From contig JADNRV010000654.1 in assembly GCA_015499995.1 (NCBI GenBank), positions 1 to 19,218 of the forward strand: DNA of 19,218 bases, read 5' to 3'. This document shows, piece after piece, positions 9,204 through 18,898 of this stretch. A model generated the notes under the pieces. That model did no database searches, was not told the DNA's origin, and saw nothing but the letters and a program-made list of their open reading frames with translations. The translations under genes were made by a program, and so were the position numbers. Source of the stretch: Flammula alnicola (Eukaryota; Basidiomycota; Agaricomycetes; Agaricales; Strophariaceae). The number at the start of each line of letters is the position of its first letter. Position 1 is the first letter of the stretch.

Positions 9204-10808
9204 ATGCTTCGTTTTCTATTCAACCAACTTCACGTGTTCATTGCTCTGTTCAGCCCTCTAGGTACTCCAACGCCTTCACGAAGCCCTTCACGGAGCCCTT
9301 CGCCTGTTGCGTTTAATGCTTTTGCGGCCCAGATAGCAAAGCGGTCACCATTCGTTCGATGGGCTGTCGATCCATGTAATATTTCGAATGACATGCTTCT
9401 GACTGCGGTCGCTGACATAATTCTCAGCCCTCTCCTTGAAGCTTCTCCTCCTTCCCATCGTACTCTACCTCACCTGGGAGCTTTTGGCCCCCTATGTCAA
9501 ACCGGACGTCCCGAATCCCTTTTCCCCAATATTCATGGTTGCCGGCTATATCCCTACTTCCACACCTGAAGATCCGCGTTATAGGAAGACTTGGTGGGAT
9601 ATACCGTTCATTGCTTATTATGTCGTCGTCTTCTCCTTCGTTCGTCAGTCACTGGCCATTCACGTGTCCCAACCGTTAGCGAGCTATTTTGGCCTAAGAC
9701 GCGAAAGCATGGTTGACCGGTTTGGAGAACAGACGTATGCCTTATTTTATTTCACGTTTTTCGGCGCTTGGGGTTGTGTACGTGCTCGCCTTTCTGTCGA
9801 GATATTTCGACCTCATCCTTTTCTTTCTAGCGCGTCATGACACAGCTTCCAACGTTTTGGTATAACACGTCGGAATTTTGGAACGGTGAGCGCCGCGATT
9901 TATGTATAGCCTTCTTTCTCACCCTTTCCACACAGGCTACCCTTTCTGGGATATGAAGCCGGAACTCAAGGGCTACTACCTCATTCAATTTGCATATTGG
10001 TGGCAACAGCTGTTCGTTCTTGCTTTCGGGTTAGAAAAACCGAGAAAGGATTATTGGGAACAGATCATTCATCACCTTGTAACTGTGTGGCTCGTAGGGT
10101 ATGTTTCAAGGTTATCCTTTTCGCTTCTCGCTTCTCATCCTCATCTATTAGGTGGAGCTATCTTGTGAATCTAACCTATATCGGAAATGCTGTCTATATG
10201 AACATGGATATACCCGACGCTTTTTTGGCTGTGAGTTGACTCCTCTCCTCAGTCACTTCGGTCGTTAATTGTTTCATTACTTCCCAGTTCTCTAAATTAT
10301 TGAATTACATTCAATGGGATACTGCTAAACTCTACTCCTTAGGTCTATATGTCGCAGTCTGGACGTGCGTACCCTTGCATACACTCTTTTGTCCGCTTCT
10401 CATTCAATATAGGTACTTCTTGCATTACCTGAATGTCTGGATCCTTTGGTCGGTCTGGTACGAACAACCTAACGTTCCGTAAGTTGCTTCATGTGAAATG
10501 AGTGTTTTTAATGACTCGGATATTTCTAGGGAATGGTCGAAACACTGGAGTTGGTCCGAAGGTGTATACATGCCGGAATGGATGCAATACCAGATTTTCA
10601 TACCGTTGTTCCTGTTACAATGCTTGCATCTGTTCTGGTATTATCTCATGTTTAAACTCGTCTTTAGGCAGGTCATTTATTATTCCTCGATATTATCCCA
10701 AACTTATACCGCTTTCGCAGAGTTATCATGACCCACAACGTTGATGATCACCAGTCAGACGACAAAGGTGATGTCGACGATGTTGTACCGGACAACAAAG
10801 TCGAGTAG
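9204..10808 (+). CDS. LAG1: Ceramide synthase, LAG1/LAC1 type (TLC domain)
   Basis: The enzyme N-acylates sphingoid bases with fatty acyl-CoA to make (dihydro)ceramide in the ER membrane. I trace nine exons: 9204-9375, 9428-9777, 9831-9885, 9936-10098, 10152-10230, 10288-10364, 10413-10478, 10530-10667 and 10721-10808. All are phase-consistent and give about 395 residues. Visible are a Ser/Pro/Arg-rich N-terminus, a hydrophobic segment (LKLLLLPIVLYLTW), the conserved NPFSPIFMVAG...DPRYRKTW stretch, TFWYNTSEFWNGYPFW, and the Lag1 motif WEQIIHHLVTVWLVG with its His pair at about 238-239. Several membrane segments follow, with a hydrophilic acidic tail (DDHQSDDKGDVDD). The last intron appears to use a GC donor (see findings). 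The first exon is the least certain part because an earlier start or an extra intron is possible. It shares no obvious pathway with its neighbours. Confidence 0.94.
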
Positions 10809-11527
10809 GTCATAATTTCGGATGTCTCCTTCTCCATGGGTTCTCATAAGGGTGTCCTTCCTCGGACAATGTCGTTCACTGGTAATTCTTGGGGCAAAAG
10901 TTGCTATTATACATTATTTAGTCATTTCAAGATAATATCGACCAACTAGAGAGTACACAGGATCTGGAAACGTACATTCTAATATACCATTTCATGCTCA
11001 ACTCGCTGTGGGATTTGGCAGCTCGCGTTGATTAGATTAGATTTGACCATGACCTATGTGCCAGCGGTGCAATCAACCAACAATCAACGTTGCAACGTTG
11101 ATCATTAATCAACGGTCACCAGTCAACCCTTGGCTATGTACGATACCATACCACACGGCACTGCCTTGACGTCCCCGAGCACTTGCGCCCCCAGAGCGGT
11201 CGGATAGCCTGATAGAGCTGCTCCATAGCCTACACGTTCGATTGCTGCTTAAACTTTTAACGTCGAAAATGACCCACAACTACTTACCGACTACGTTCCA
11301 CATTTCCACAACTGAGTCAAGCAGCGCGGCAGACAACCAGAAGGAGGTTCGTCGTGACGGAGCTTGACGGAGATAAGAAGTGGGCAGCGTCGTAACGGAT
11401 CTGCCAGTGAAACGGACGCTCAGGCGAAGTCGACCCTAATCGTGATTCGCGGGACACACGGCCTCATCAACAACGGACATTCATACCCTCCGCTGCCCAC
11501 CATCACTTCTGCTATTCTCCTTTCGAC
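10809..11527. other. Intergenic region between ceramide synthase and decayed hydrolase
   Basis: About 720 bases contain no recognisable gene. The region holds a perfect 20-bp palindrome at 11083-11102. The stretch 11350-11527, just before the decayed hydrolase copy, does not visibly resemble the upstream part of the intact hydrolase. The duplicated block therefore seems to begin near 11528. Confidence 0.5.
11083..11102. repeat. Perfect 20-bp palindrome
   Basis: ATCAACGTTGCAACGTTGAT equals its own reverse complement. Related half-sites (AATCAACC, AATCAACGG) lie within 25 bp on either side. It could be a dimeric factor-binding site or the footprint of an element. No function is shown. Confidence 0.8.
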
Positions 11528-11774
11528 GGCTTGGGCGGTGTCGTTAACCGCATATTGATGGCCGCTGGTGGGGGGAAGTTGTTCCGCGACAATTAGCGCA
11601 GACGCTTGTGAGGCTGAAACCGGACGAGTTTACTTTTGTGGTTCAGGAGGACGAGTGCCATGATGATCCCTTCCTAGACTTTCTCATTAAGCCTACTCCT
11701 GGATCAGCTGGGTGCGTTGACATCTTTTGATTGTGCATGGGCTTGCTGCTGGAATTACTAAGCCGTGGCAATGA
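11528..11774 (+). pseudogene. 3' fragment of the alpha/beta-hydrolase, decayed
   Basis: This matches the last roughly 80 codons of the intact hydrolase at 4670-4919. It runs from the GVVDRVLMTAGG equivalent, through the stretch encoding FTFVVQE and the DPFLDF equivalent, to a terminal TGA at 11772. An internal TAG (around 11593-11597, after the FRD equivalent), a shortening there, and further indels near 11690 break the frame. The nucleophile elbow and everything upstream are absent. It is the partner of the intact gene in the segmental duplication, and GH16 copy B follows it convergently as copy A follows the intact hydrolase. Confidence 0.85.
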
Positions 11775-12760
11775 GGTCGTATCATTGGGGCTGATAAAAG
11801 TCGAAAAACACGTAGACCATGCCAGAGGAACGACCTGGTATAGGATAGACGTGGTCTTGAGTAATCACCAGCTCAGCTGCGGGTACTTATGCTCTGCTAC
11901 ACGATTCGATTCAACGATACCTATATACGTACATAATATCTAATAAACATTCGAACGGAATACAAGTGCACTTCATTGATAAACCCGGATCGAGGCAAAA
12001 TTGAAATACGCATTTTGGAACGCAGAAGGATTGTTATTGACGTAGTCTATGAAGCATGTCAGCGGTGAAAATCGAACGAGCAATAGGGCTCATCATGAGT
12101 ACTCACCAACACAAGTGCTAGGGCAGCCGGATTGAGAGTAGACGTTGCCGGCCCAGTCGCCGCCTGCCATCCAACCGACCAGGTGTGAGCGAGAATCGGC
12201 CGAGGATATTTCAGTAGAACTTACACAGAGTGAGGTTGATGATTATATTGTGTTCTTGGAAGAACTGCGAAATGCTACAGGACGTGTTAGGGAAGTATGC
12301 AGCAGGGACACCCTATACGCGCATATTAATATCAGCTCTAGGCTAAACCACAGACTGAGGGAGAGTAGCTACCCAGTTGTTTGGGTTCGTCTGTTGGCCG
12401 GGGTTTTGGACTTCTGCAGGGACAGAGCCGTCGTTCCTCGCCCAGAACCAGACTTTGATGTAGGTAGACGAGCGCTCGATGGCGTACCTATTCCAAATAA
12501 AATATAAAATATAAGAAGCGCACCAACACTAAAAAGAGGCTCAGGCGTGCATACCATCCACCACCCGCGCTATTGAGGGACGGTCCATAGCTAGTAGTAG
12601 TGGGGAACTTGACGCCACACCCCGCATTCCCGTTTACGCTGGTGTCGCAGTCCAGCTGACCCGCTGTTCTAAATACGTGCGCCGCGATCCCATGAATATA
12701 ATTAGCGTTTGTTTCGGGTTTCGGAACGCAAGATAGGCTATAAATAAGCACTTACCCAGT
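11528..12760. repeat. Segmental duplication, right block (hydrolase 3' end + GH16 3' half)
   Basis: This is the counterpart of 4665-5700. Similarity runs through the hydrolase 3' end, the shared flank (GATTCGATTC, ATACGTACATAATA, TAATAAACATTCG) and the GH16 exons up to the donor near 12756. Beyond that the left copy diverges. In this block the GH16 gene is intact and the hydrolase is broken. Confidence 0.85.
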
Positions 12761-13570
12761 CTCTGCGCGCGATGCGGGCATCGTGCAACCTGATGAAGTC
12801 CTCATGAGGAAATGCGTACGATTTGGATGCGCATACGAGATGGCGATGCTCACCTGCAGCGGTGTGTAGCGTCGCTGCGTTGGGTGATTGATCGTTTACG
12901 CCTTCGAGAATATCAACCTCGCCCTGTGGTCAGAAACTGAGCTACGGTGCGTCATGACGACAAGTGGGCAGTGACGCTTACCCCGGTCGGCCAGTTCGAT
13001 TCTTTAGTCTCCCAGATGGCGGGCCAAGTACTGAAGTAGAGTTAGCTCGCAATACATTAAGCGGGATCTTGTCGACCTACCCGCATCCTTGTGGCATGTG
13101 TCGTAAGTTAAAACTGTATAGTAAGGGTAAGGGACTCATAAGGAACACTGTCCCTTCGCAAAGGTAGGAGAAGGCCACGTACATCGCAACATGAGACGTA
13201 TAAGTCTTCGTCGACTTGATCCTCACTGAATTACGCCCCGCACCGTTGGGGTTCAAGACCGTCGTGAAGTCCGTTCGCAGGATAAAGGTGTCGGAAGACG
13301 CGAAAGTCAAGTTCTGGCTTTGTGAGGTGCTCTGATCGACATAGTTGCTACATCGGTGGTCCAGTCAGCACATCGCGAGTCTCGAGGTACTGTATAAAAA
13401 AGTGATACCCACACTCGCCCGTTGGTGGGATCGGCAATATTCTCCCACTCGAAAAAGCTATAAAACGCGGAGCCGACGATGTTGTCAGTAAGAGAGTACG
13501 TAGTAGCCAACGCTGGGATAAAAGATGCGAGGAAGACGAGGACTGTCGCTCGGAACAAGGTAGCTTTCAT
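11973..13570 (-). CDS. Secreted GH16 endo-beta-1,3(4)-glucanase, copy B
   Basis: The enzyme hydrolyses beta-1,3 / mixed beta-1,3-1,4 glucans outside the cell or at the wall. I place eleven exons: 13570-13413, 13347-13183, 13113-13081, 13030-12982, 12923-12854, 12789-12756, 12668-12555, 12487-12373, 12312-12225, 12163-12107 and 12046-11973. All junctions keep phase and give about 318 residues. The signal peptide is MKATLFRATVLVFLASFIPALA. The mature part follows the fungal laminarinase pattern: FYSFFEWENIADPTNGRV, RHMPQGCGTWPAIWET, then the catalytic GEVDILEGVND with Glu 137 (nucleophile), Asp 139 and Glu 142 (acid/base). ATLHTT, NGNAGCGVKFP, VWFWARNDGS and CGDWAGNVYSQSGC follow. The exact substrate is inferred from family. 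The 3' half is shared with pseudogene copy A. Confidence 0.93.
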
Positions 13571-15095
13571 ATTGGGCTGTTTGTTGAGTACGGGGAAATA
13601 GGGAACACCAAGAGAACAGTAGGCCTCTAGTAGAGCAGTTTCTCCTCTTCTTTATATTTATCCAGACTCCAGCTCGGTCACATTGCTATGGACGCATGCC
13701 CCATATCTTGCATAAATATAATGTACCTATCACAAAATTGAGTTACTGACCAGTTCGAAGCCCATCTGTTCCTCGTGGTCGAATTCTGCTTCAATCTTTA
13801 TGATCCTTGATCCCTGATCCTGAAAAAATAAGTAGCAACACAAAGAAGATTTTTCCGCGGTTTGGGACGCCACGAGATGCCATCGATCTTCCATGCATTT
13901 AAAGCTGGTAGTATCGCTATTCCTCGTGTAGATATCAGACTTAGCAAGAAGCAACTTCCAGACAAAATGCACCCGAATAGTCATCATCATCTATGATATC
14001 CTATATGTGATCTGCTTACTAGTAGATGTGCATATAGGCGGATGCTAAGGGCCAGCTCTGGGAATTGACTGTCGCAGCGGTATGTAATCCAACAAGTCCG
14101 AGTCTGTGTTACCGCCAAGCAACCATCTTTTCACATGAGGGGAACATCATCCGATCCGATGTCTAGAGCCATTATTGGTCTGTAAATCCAGTCAACGTGT
14201 ATGCCGTGGCGTCGATAGGATAAAGCTTCATGGCCATTGGCCAGGCAGAGCTTCATCGATATCAGCATATGCATCAAGGTATTGGCTCGTTTCTTCGGAG
14301 TTTTGAGACATCGAAGAACCGGGAATAGTGTGTCTTCTGACGCGTCCAGGAGAAAAATGGGAGCATGCTGAGAGCTACTTGGGAGTTGTGGATGAAAACG
14401 AACATGCCACGGAACCACGGGTACTTACCTTATATGGATCACGTGTTGACGGGCCCACACGACCATGGATCTAAAGTAATAATGATCTATGGTTTCGCTG
14501 TGATTATCTACATATGCACACGAAACAAAAATACAGCATCTTGGGATCATAAACATGACTTGTCCGCTGCTCGGACTGATGATCAATTAATGTGTAATCT
14601 GCACCAGTTTTTCATCATGTTCAACTTTAAGAATAGGGCTACAGAAATATCCCTGCCACGAGCTCCAAGGTCTCTTAAAATTCACGAATGAATGTTACAT
14701 ATGCACGATATCATGCGAATTAAGATGTGCTTCTAATTTTCCTTTACCCCGATATTTGTCCGGCTATCGAGAGCTTTTAACCACTGGCTGACGATGAAAG
14801 CCTTAAGTTTAAGTCAAGAGTATCATGCATATAGTCATATGCTATCACAACGTCGGGCTACGATATATAATGAGTACAATCTCCACCAACATTTTGAATT
14901 GCAAAGCGAGAGCGCCTCCCCGAATCCTGTCAGCAGAGGTGCCGGAAGCCTGAAGGTACATGATGGTTCTATGGTATATATAAAGGGTAGCGCAGAAGAT
15001 GACCAAACCAGATGAACAAACGATATGAGTGGACAAATTTACAGTAACGGATCACCAGCTCGAGAAATCCACAGCCCGGTAGATCGATTTTGGAC
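13571..15095. other. Intergenic region between GH16 copies B and C
   Basis: This 1.5-kb stretch contains the copy B promoter and the 3' flank of copy C. The only frame worth noting is on the minus strand at 14131-14418 (95 codons, with LPSSSQHAPIFLLDASEDTL and CLKTPKKRANTLMHMLISMK). It reads somewhat like protein but matches no family I know. A faint similarity between about 14590-14690 and 14870-14965 (both encode an RSLKIHE / GSLKVHD-like string) hints at an old local duplication. I see no RNA gene. Confidence 0.4.
13651..13660 (-). promoter_or_regulatory. TATA-like box for GH16 copy B
   Basis: On the minus strand TAAATATAAA lies about 80-90 bp upstream of the ATG at 13570, a plausible distance for a short 5' UTR. 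Assignment is by sequence and position only. Confidence 0.45.
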
Positions 15096-16635
15096 TTAGG
15101 CCCGGGGCTCGTAAACGCGGATGGCCGCTATATCAAAATAGGCGCCAGCAAAGGAGGTTGGATTGTTGTTAATGAAATCTAAGAATAAAACACGACCTAT
15201 TAGGATATGCGATTGCTTGGTTATCACCGACTCACCAATACAAGTCGACGGGCATCCGGATTGGGAATAGACATTGCCTGCCCAATCACCGCCTACGACA
15301 TAATGGGTCCAAGGTCAGCGATAAGGACATCATCATGGAAGTCAGTAAGCTTACAGAGCGTGAGATTGATAATGATATTGTGTTCACCAAAGTATTCCGT
15401 AAGATCGCAATTCGTGTTGGGGAAATAAGCCGCGGGGACGCCCTAAAATGAAGAAATTAAAGGTAAGGACGAAAGAGGTCAAAGTTCACAAAGGTAATTA
15501 CCCATGTTTTGGTATTCATGGAGAATAATCCTTCTTTAACCTCTTCAGGAACCCTCGCATCGTGGCGTGCCCAGAACCATACGCTAATATGTTGCTCTGT
15601 GCGCTCCATTACAAACCTATGCAGCATCAAAATGAAATCCAAATCAACTTGAATCACAGGAGTCAAATAGCAGCCAAGGTACCATCCGCCTCCATTTTCA
15701 TTAAAATTAGGGCCATAGCTCAACCTTCCTGGAAACTTGACTCTGCACCCAGTATTGAAGTTCACGAGCCAGTTACAGTCCAGTTGTCCAGGAGTTCTGA
15801 AGCATGCTTCGTCGGATGAAAGAAATTACAAGGACGTAGAGTAGAACGAACCCGGTCTCCAACCGCGTTTCTGGCATGCTACATCCTAAGGCAAATTTAA
15901 CGCTAAAATATATGAAGTTCAATGAGCATACCTTCGGTCGTATGCAATGTGGCGGCGTTCGGTCCTTGGTCATTTACACCTTCGACTATATCAATTTCAC
16001 CCTAAATTTTTATAAACACGAATGAGCGCGAAGCGGGCAACAATAACATACCCCATCTGGCCAATTCGTCGCCTGAGTTTCCCAAATCGCAGGCCATGTC
16101 CTATCATGAGTATTCATCACATTAGATCATTCTTCAACTACGATTTCATAAAAAGTAGGACCCACCCGCATCCCTGGGGCATATGCCGGACGTCGAAGCT
16201 AACAGACGCGCGTGTGAGAATCGTCTTCCATGATGTCGATAGCGAAAGGCACTTACACGGCGATGTGAGTGGTGTAGGTCTTCTTTGAGATGATCCTGAC
16301 GGAGTTCCTTCCCGGGCCCGACTCGTCCAGAACAGTCTTATGGTCTGCTCTGAGAATGAACGTGTCTGGGGAGACATACGTCAAATTTTGCCGAATAGAA
16401 GTATATTCATCAACGTAGTTTCTGAAATGGGTGAGATTGATTAGCGGGCGGATTTTAAAGCGATGAAAACTCACACTCGACCATGAGTGGGATCGTCAAT
16501 CGCCTCCCAGTTGAAATGATTGTAGAATGCTGGTCCAACAATGTCACTTGAACGAAAGTACGTCTTACCGCCGAACGCGACAGAAGAGGTGGGAAGAACA
16601 AGAAGAGGAAAGAGCGCAGAGCGAGAGACCTTCAT
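15096..16635 (-). CDS. Secreted GH16 endo-beta-1,3(4)-glucanase, copy C
   Basis: This is a second complete GH16 gene with the same splice pattern as copy B wherever I traced both. It starts at ATG 16635 with a signal peptide-like MKVSRSALFPLLVLPTSSVAFG and ends at TAA 15096-15098 after IRVYEPRA. Recognisable exons in order: FYNHFNWEAIDDPTHGRV; NLTYVSPDTFILRADHKTVL; RHMPQGCGTWPAIWET; the catalytic GEIDIVEGVNDQG with both Glu and the Asp present; CSMPETRLETG; GQLDCNWLVNFNTGCRVKFP; ISVWFWARHDARVPEEV; GVPAAYFPNT; and CGDWAGNVYSQSGCPSTC. Introns are 50-70 nt with GT-AG ends. Copy B differs at many residues, so the paralogues are older than the A/B duplication. Substrate assignment is from family only. 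Confidence 0.93.
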
Positions 16636-17897
16636 TGTCGCCGAGTGGTATACAGGCTGCCAGGGCGAGATCCAAAATCCACAAATGTTCGAAGTCTATG
16701 GAGGCAGTCGTCGAGCCTGTCCTGGTCCAGAAGAGAGCCAAAGGTGCAAAGGCGATTTTGTGGCGAAAGCGAGGGGATGAACTTAATAGATCAGAGCAGA
16801 CCCTGGACTACGTGGAACTCGAAGCGCCGAAGCTGAAGTCAATCAAGTAACTGCACCTAAAATCCGCAAGTCGTTCAGTAGGCGCGGCAATTTATGATCG
16901 AGAGTTACCCATCAATCCATCGATCACTAAGAGTTTCGCCGAGTGCATACAGAATGTCAGAGGCTATAGCCTCTGATGTTGAGTTGAGAACAGCGTGGAA
17001 TTTTAAGATTGACTAGAAAAAAGGAGGCCTTACACCTATACACCCTGCAGGGAAAGAGGGATGTGTCCGTTTGTAGGCGACAAGAAGGTAGGAGAAAGTG
17101 GACATCATTGACAGCGATGGCAGAAGTACAATAGTTTTGTATTGTGACCAGATACCGCCGCCGATAGGTTTTGCCGGAACAAGGGGTCCTTGGAAATTTG
17201 GAAATACTGACGATGAAGCGCTGCGGCGCCACGTCTGGCTGGTGTTCGGTTAGAAGCATAGTAGATTAGATTGCAAGTGGCTGTGCAAGTTCACCGCTCG
17301 AAACCTGCCTTAGACTGCCCCAGGACTTTAGTATCCTCATCAGCATTTATATTGTTGAACCAGAGGTCGAAATAGGATTACAACACGTATAAGATGTAGA
17401 GATCGATTTAAATTGCGGCTAAATCATGTCAAGCTTATGGAGACGCGACGACGCGACGCGTTTGTGTGGCGTTATTTATTGTGCACGTGCTTTTGATAAT
17501 ATCTGCCGAGGTTGCTCAGGTTCACGTTTCTTCGCGATGGGGCTGCCAAAGTTCTTTTAAATAAAATCACAAATACCCCACCGTATTATATTTCGGGATT
17601 TATTACAACTAAAAGGCCAGTTTTATGGCAATACAGAGACGAAATATGTTTTCAAATGATAAAGACATATCCGGGGCAGCCTGCTAGTCCGAACTTTAAG
17701 CATACTATTTAATCGTCATATCCTCAAGAAATATATAGGCCAATGCCCGAAGTGTAGAGTCCCCGTGCAATTTTCATAGGGCACAGTGTAGATACCGACT
17801 AACTACGAGTGGAAAGATATGATGAGTATGGCAAGTTAAGGATATAGAATGATTGATTTGCAAGGGCTGGATAGACAGACATGAGAGACGGAAAATT
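16636..17897. other. Intergenic region upstream of GH16 copy C
   Basis: About 1.26 kb separates the GH16 copy C start from the 3' end of the zinc-finger gene. I see no gene with family motifs. The open frames at 16527-16860 overlap the copy C promoter and look incidental. The region holds a perfect 20-bp palindrome (16957-16976) and a short GACGCGAC tandem near 17444-17460, and becomes AT-rich after about 17500. Confidence 0.45.
16957..16976. repeat. Perfect 20-bp palindrome
   Basis: TCAGAGGCTATAGCCTCTGA is its own reverse complement. It lies about 320 bp upstream of the GH16 copy C start codon, so it could bind a dimeric regulator. It could equally form a small hairpin. Confidence 0.8.
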
Positions 17898-18898
17898 CTA
17901 GTACCAGGTTACCTCTGGATGGTCCTTCGCAAGATGATTCCTGAAAGGGCTCCCAGACTTGAACGATTTCTCGCATATTTCGCAACTAAGCCGCCCCACA
18001 TCAAGATGGACACTCCTGATGTGTTTTGCTAGGCCAGAACCCTGATATTCCGTGTTGGATGGACACCCTCCCCAGAGGCAGCGATTGGTATAATTGATTG
18101 AAATGTGCACTCTGTGGTGGTTTCGAAGATGTTCCATGAGATCAGAATTCGCCTCATGCTCAAATACCGCGTTGCAAGGGCCCTCCCATTTACAGAGAGA
18201 TTCCCCTTCGATAAAGCGTTGAGCAAAGGATGACCAAGGTTTTCCAGGAGGTGGCGCCATTGTCCTATCAATGGAATCAGGGACACTTGTGCTAGCGTGG
18301 GGCGCTTTCAACTGTGCGTATTTGTGTGCTTGAGTCGTGGAAGCGCTTGTTGATACATGGACGGTCGTTTGGGGTAGGAATACTTTGGAACCTCCAGCAG
18401 TACGATTGGTATTACCTACATGAGGTGGCTGCTGTGCGTGCTGGAATGCTTCTCGATCTCTCTGATCGCGTCTGGCATCTTGGTAGTGCAACCTATGGTC
18501 GGTTTCATAGGACTCAAGAGAAGGGATTGCGGTGTGCTTTACGTCCATGGGAGGGTAACGTAGTTGATGATTTCGGGTGGGTGTGTCAACACGTTCCAAG
18601 GGCAGGTTAAGCGGTGGAATTGGATATGGCTGTACAGCCGAGTGAAAACCGGCATGACTTCCGGCGGGTATAGCGCGAGAGCTGAGATAAGTTATGATAC
18701 TTCCATCAGAGGAGAACTGGGGCAGAAAAGGACCAGGTGCAGGCGCAGCATGAACCCTTTGATTAAGCCTGCCATCGGCAGAATAGTGCATTTTTTCCTG
18801 GCTAAATATATTGTTACTAATGGCGATAGGATAGACATAGCATGAAGGTCTTACCCAGAGGTTAGATGGAGCCTGGGCTTCTTGTTAGGAGTCGACAT
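17898..18898 (-). CDS. C2H2 zinc-finger protein, putative transcription factor
   Basis: The gene has two exons (18898-18855 and 18801-17898) joined in phase across a 53-nt intron, encoding about 315 residues. The short first exon (MSTPNKKPRLHLTSG) adds 18 residues before the first internal Met of exon 2, and KKPR could aid nuclear import. The first 200 residues are Pro/Gln/Ser/His-rich and probably disordered. Three C-terminal fingers follow: about 218-247 (CKWEGPC...HLRNHHRVH), about 256-280 (CLWGGC...HIRSVH) and about 288-309 (CEIC...HLAKDH). The first two have wider Cys-Cys spacing (five and four residues), as in GLI/ZIC-like fungal fingers, and the third is classical. A DNA-binding regulatory role is inferred; target genes are unknown. 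Confidence 0.85.

Noticed and set aside
10721..11270. Similarity between the ceramide synthase last exon and downstream ATGACCCACAAC / CAACGTTGAT strings
   Set aside because: The shared strings are about 10-12 bases and not collinear, so a duplicated exon is not supported.
14131..14418. 95-codon minus-strand frame as a real gene
   Set aside because: Composition is plausible, but I see no family motif, no supporting exons and no conserved start context. I mention it only within the intergenic entry.
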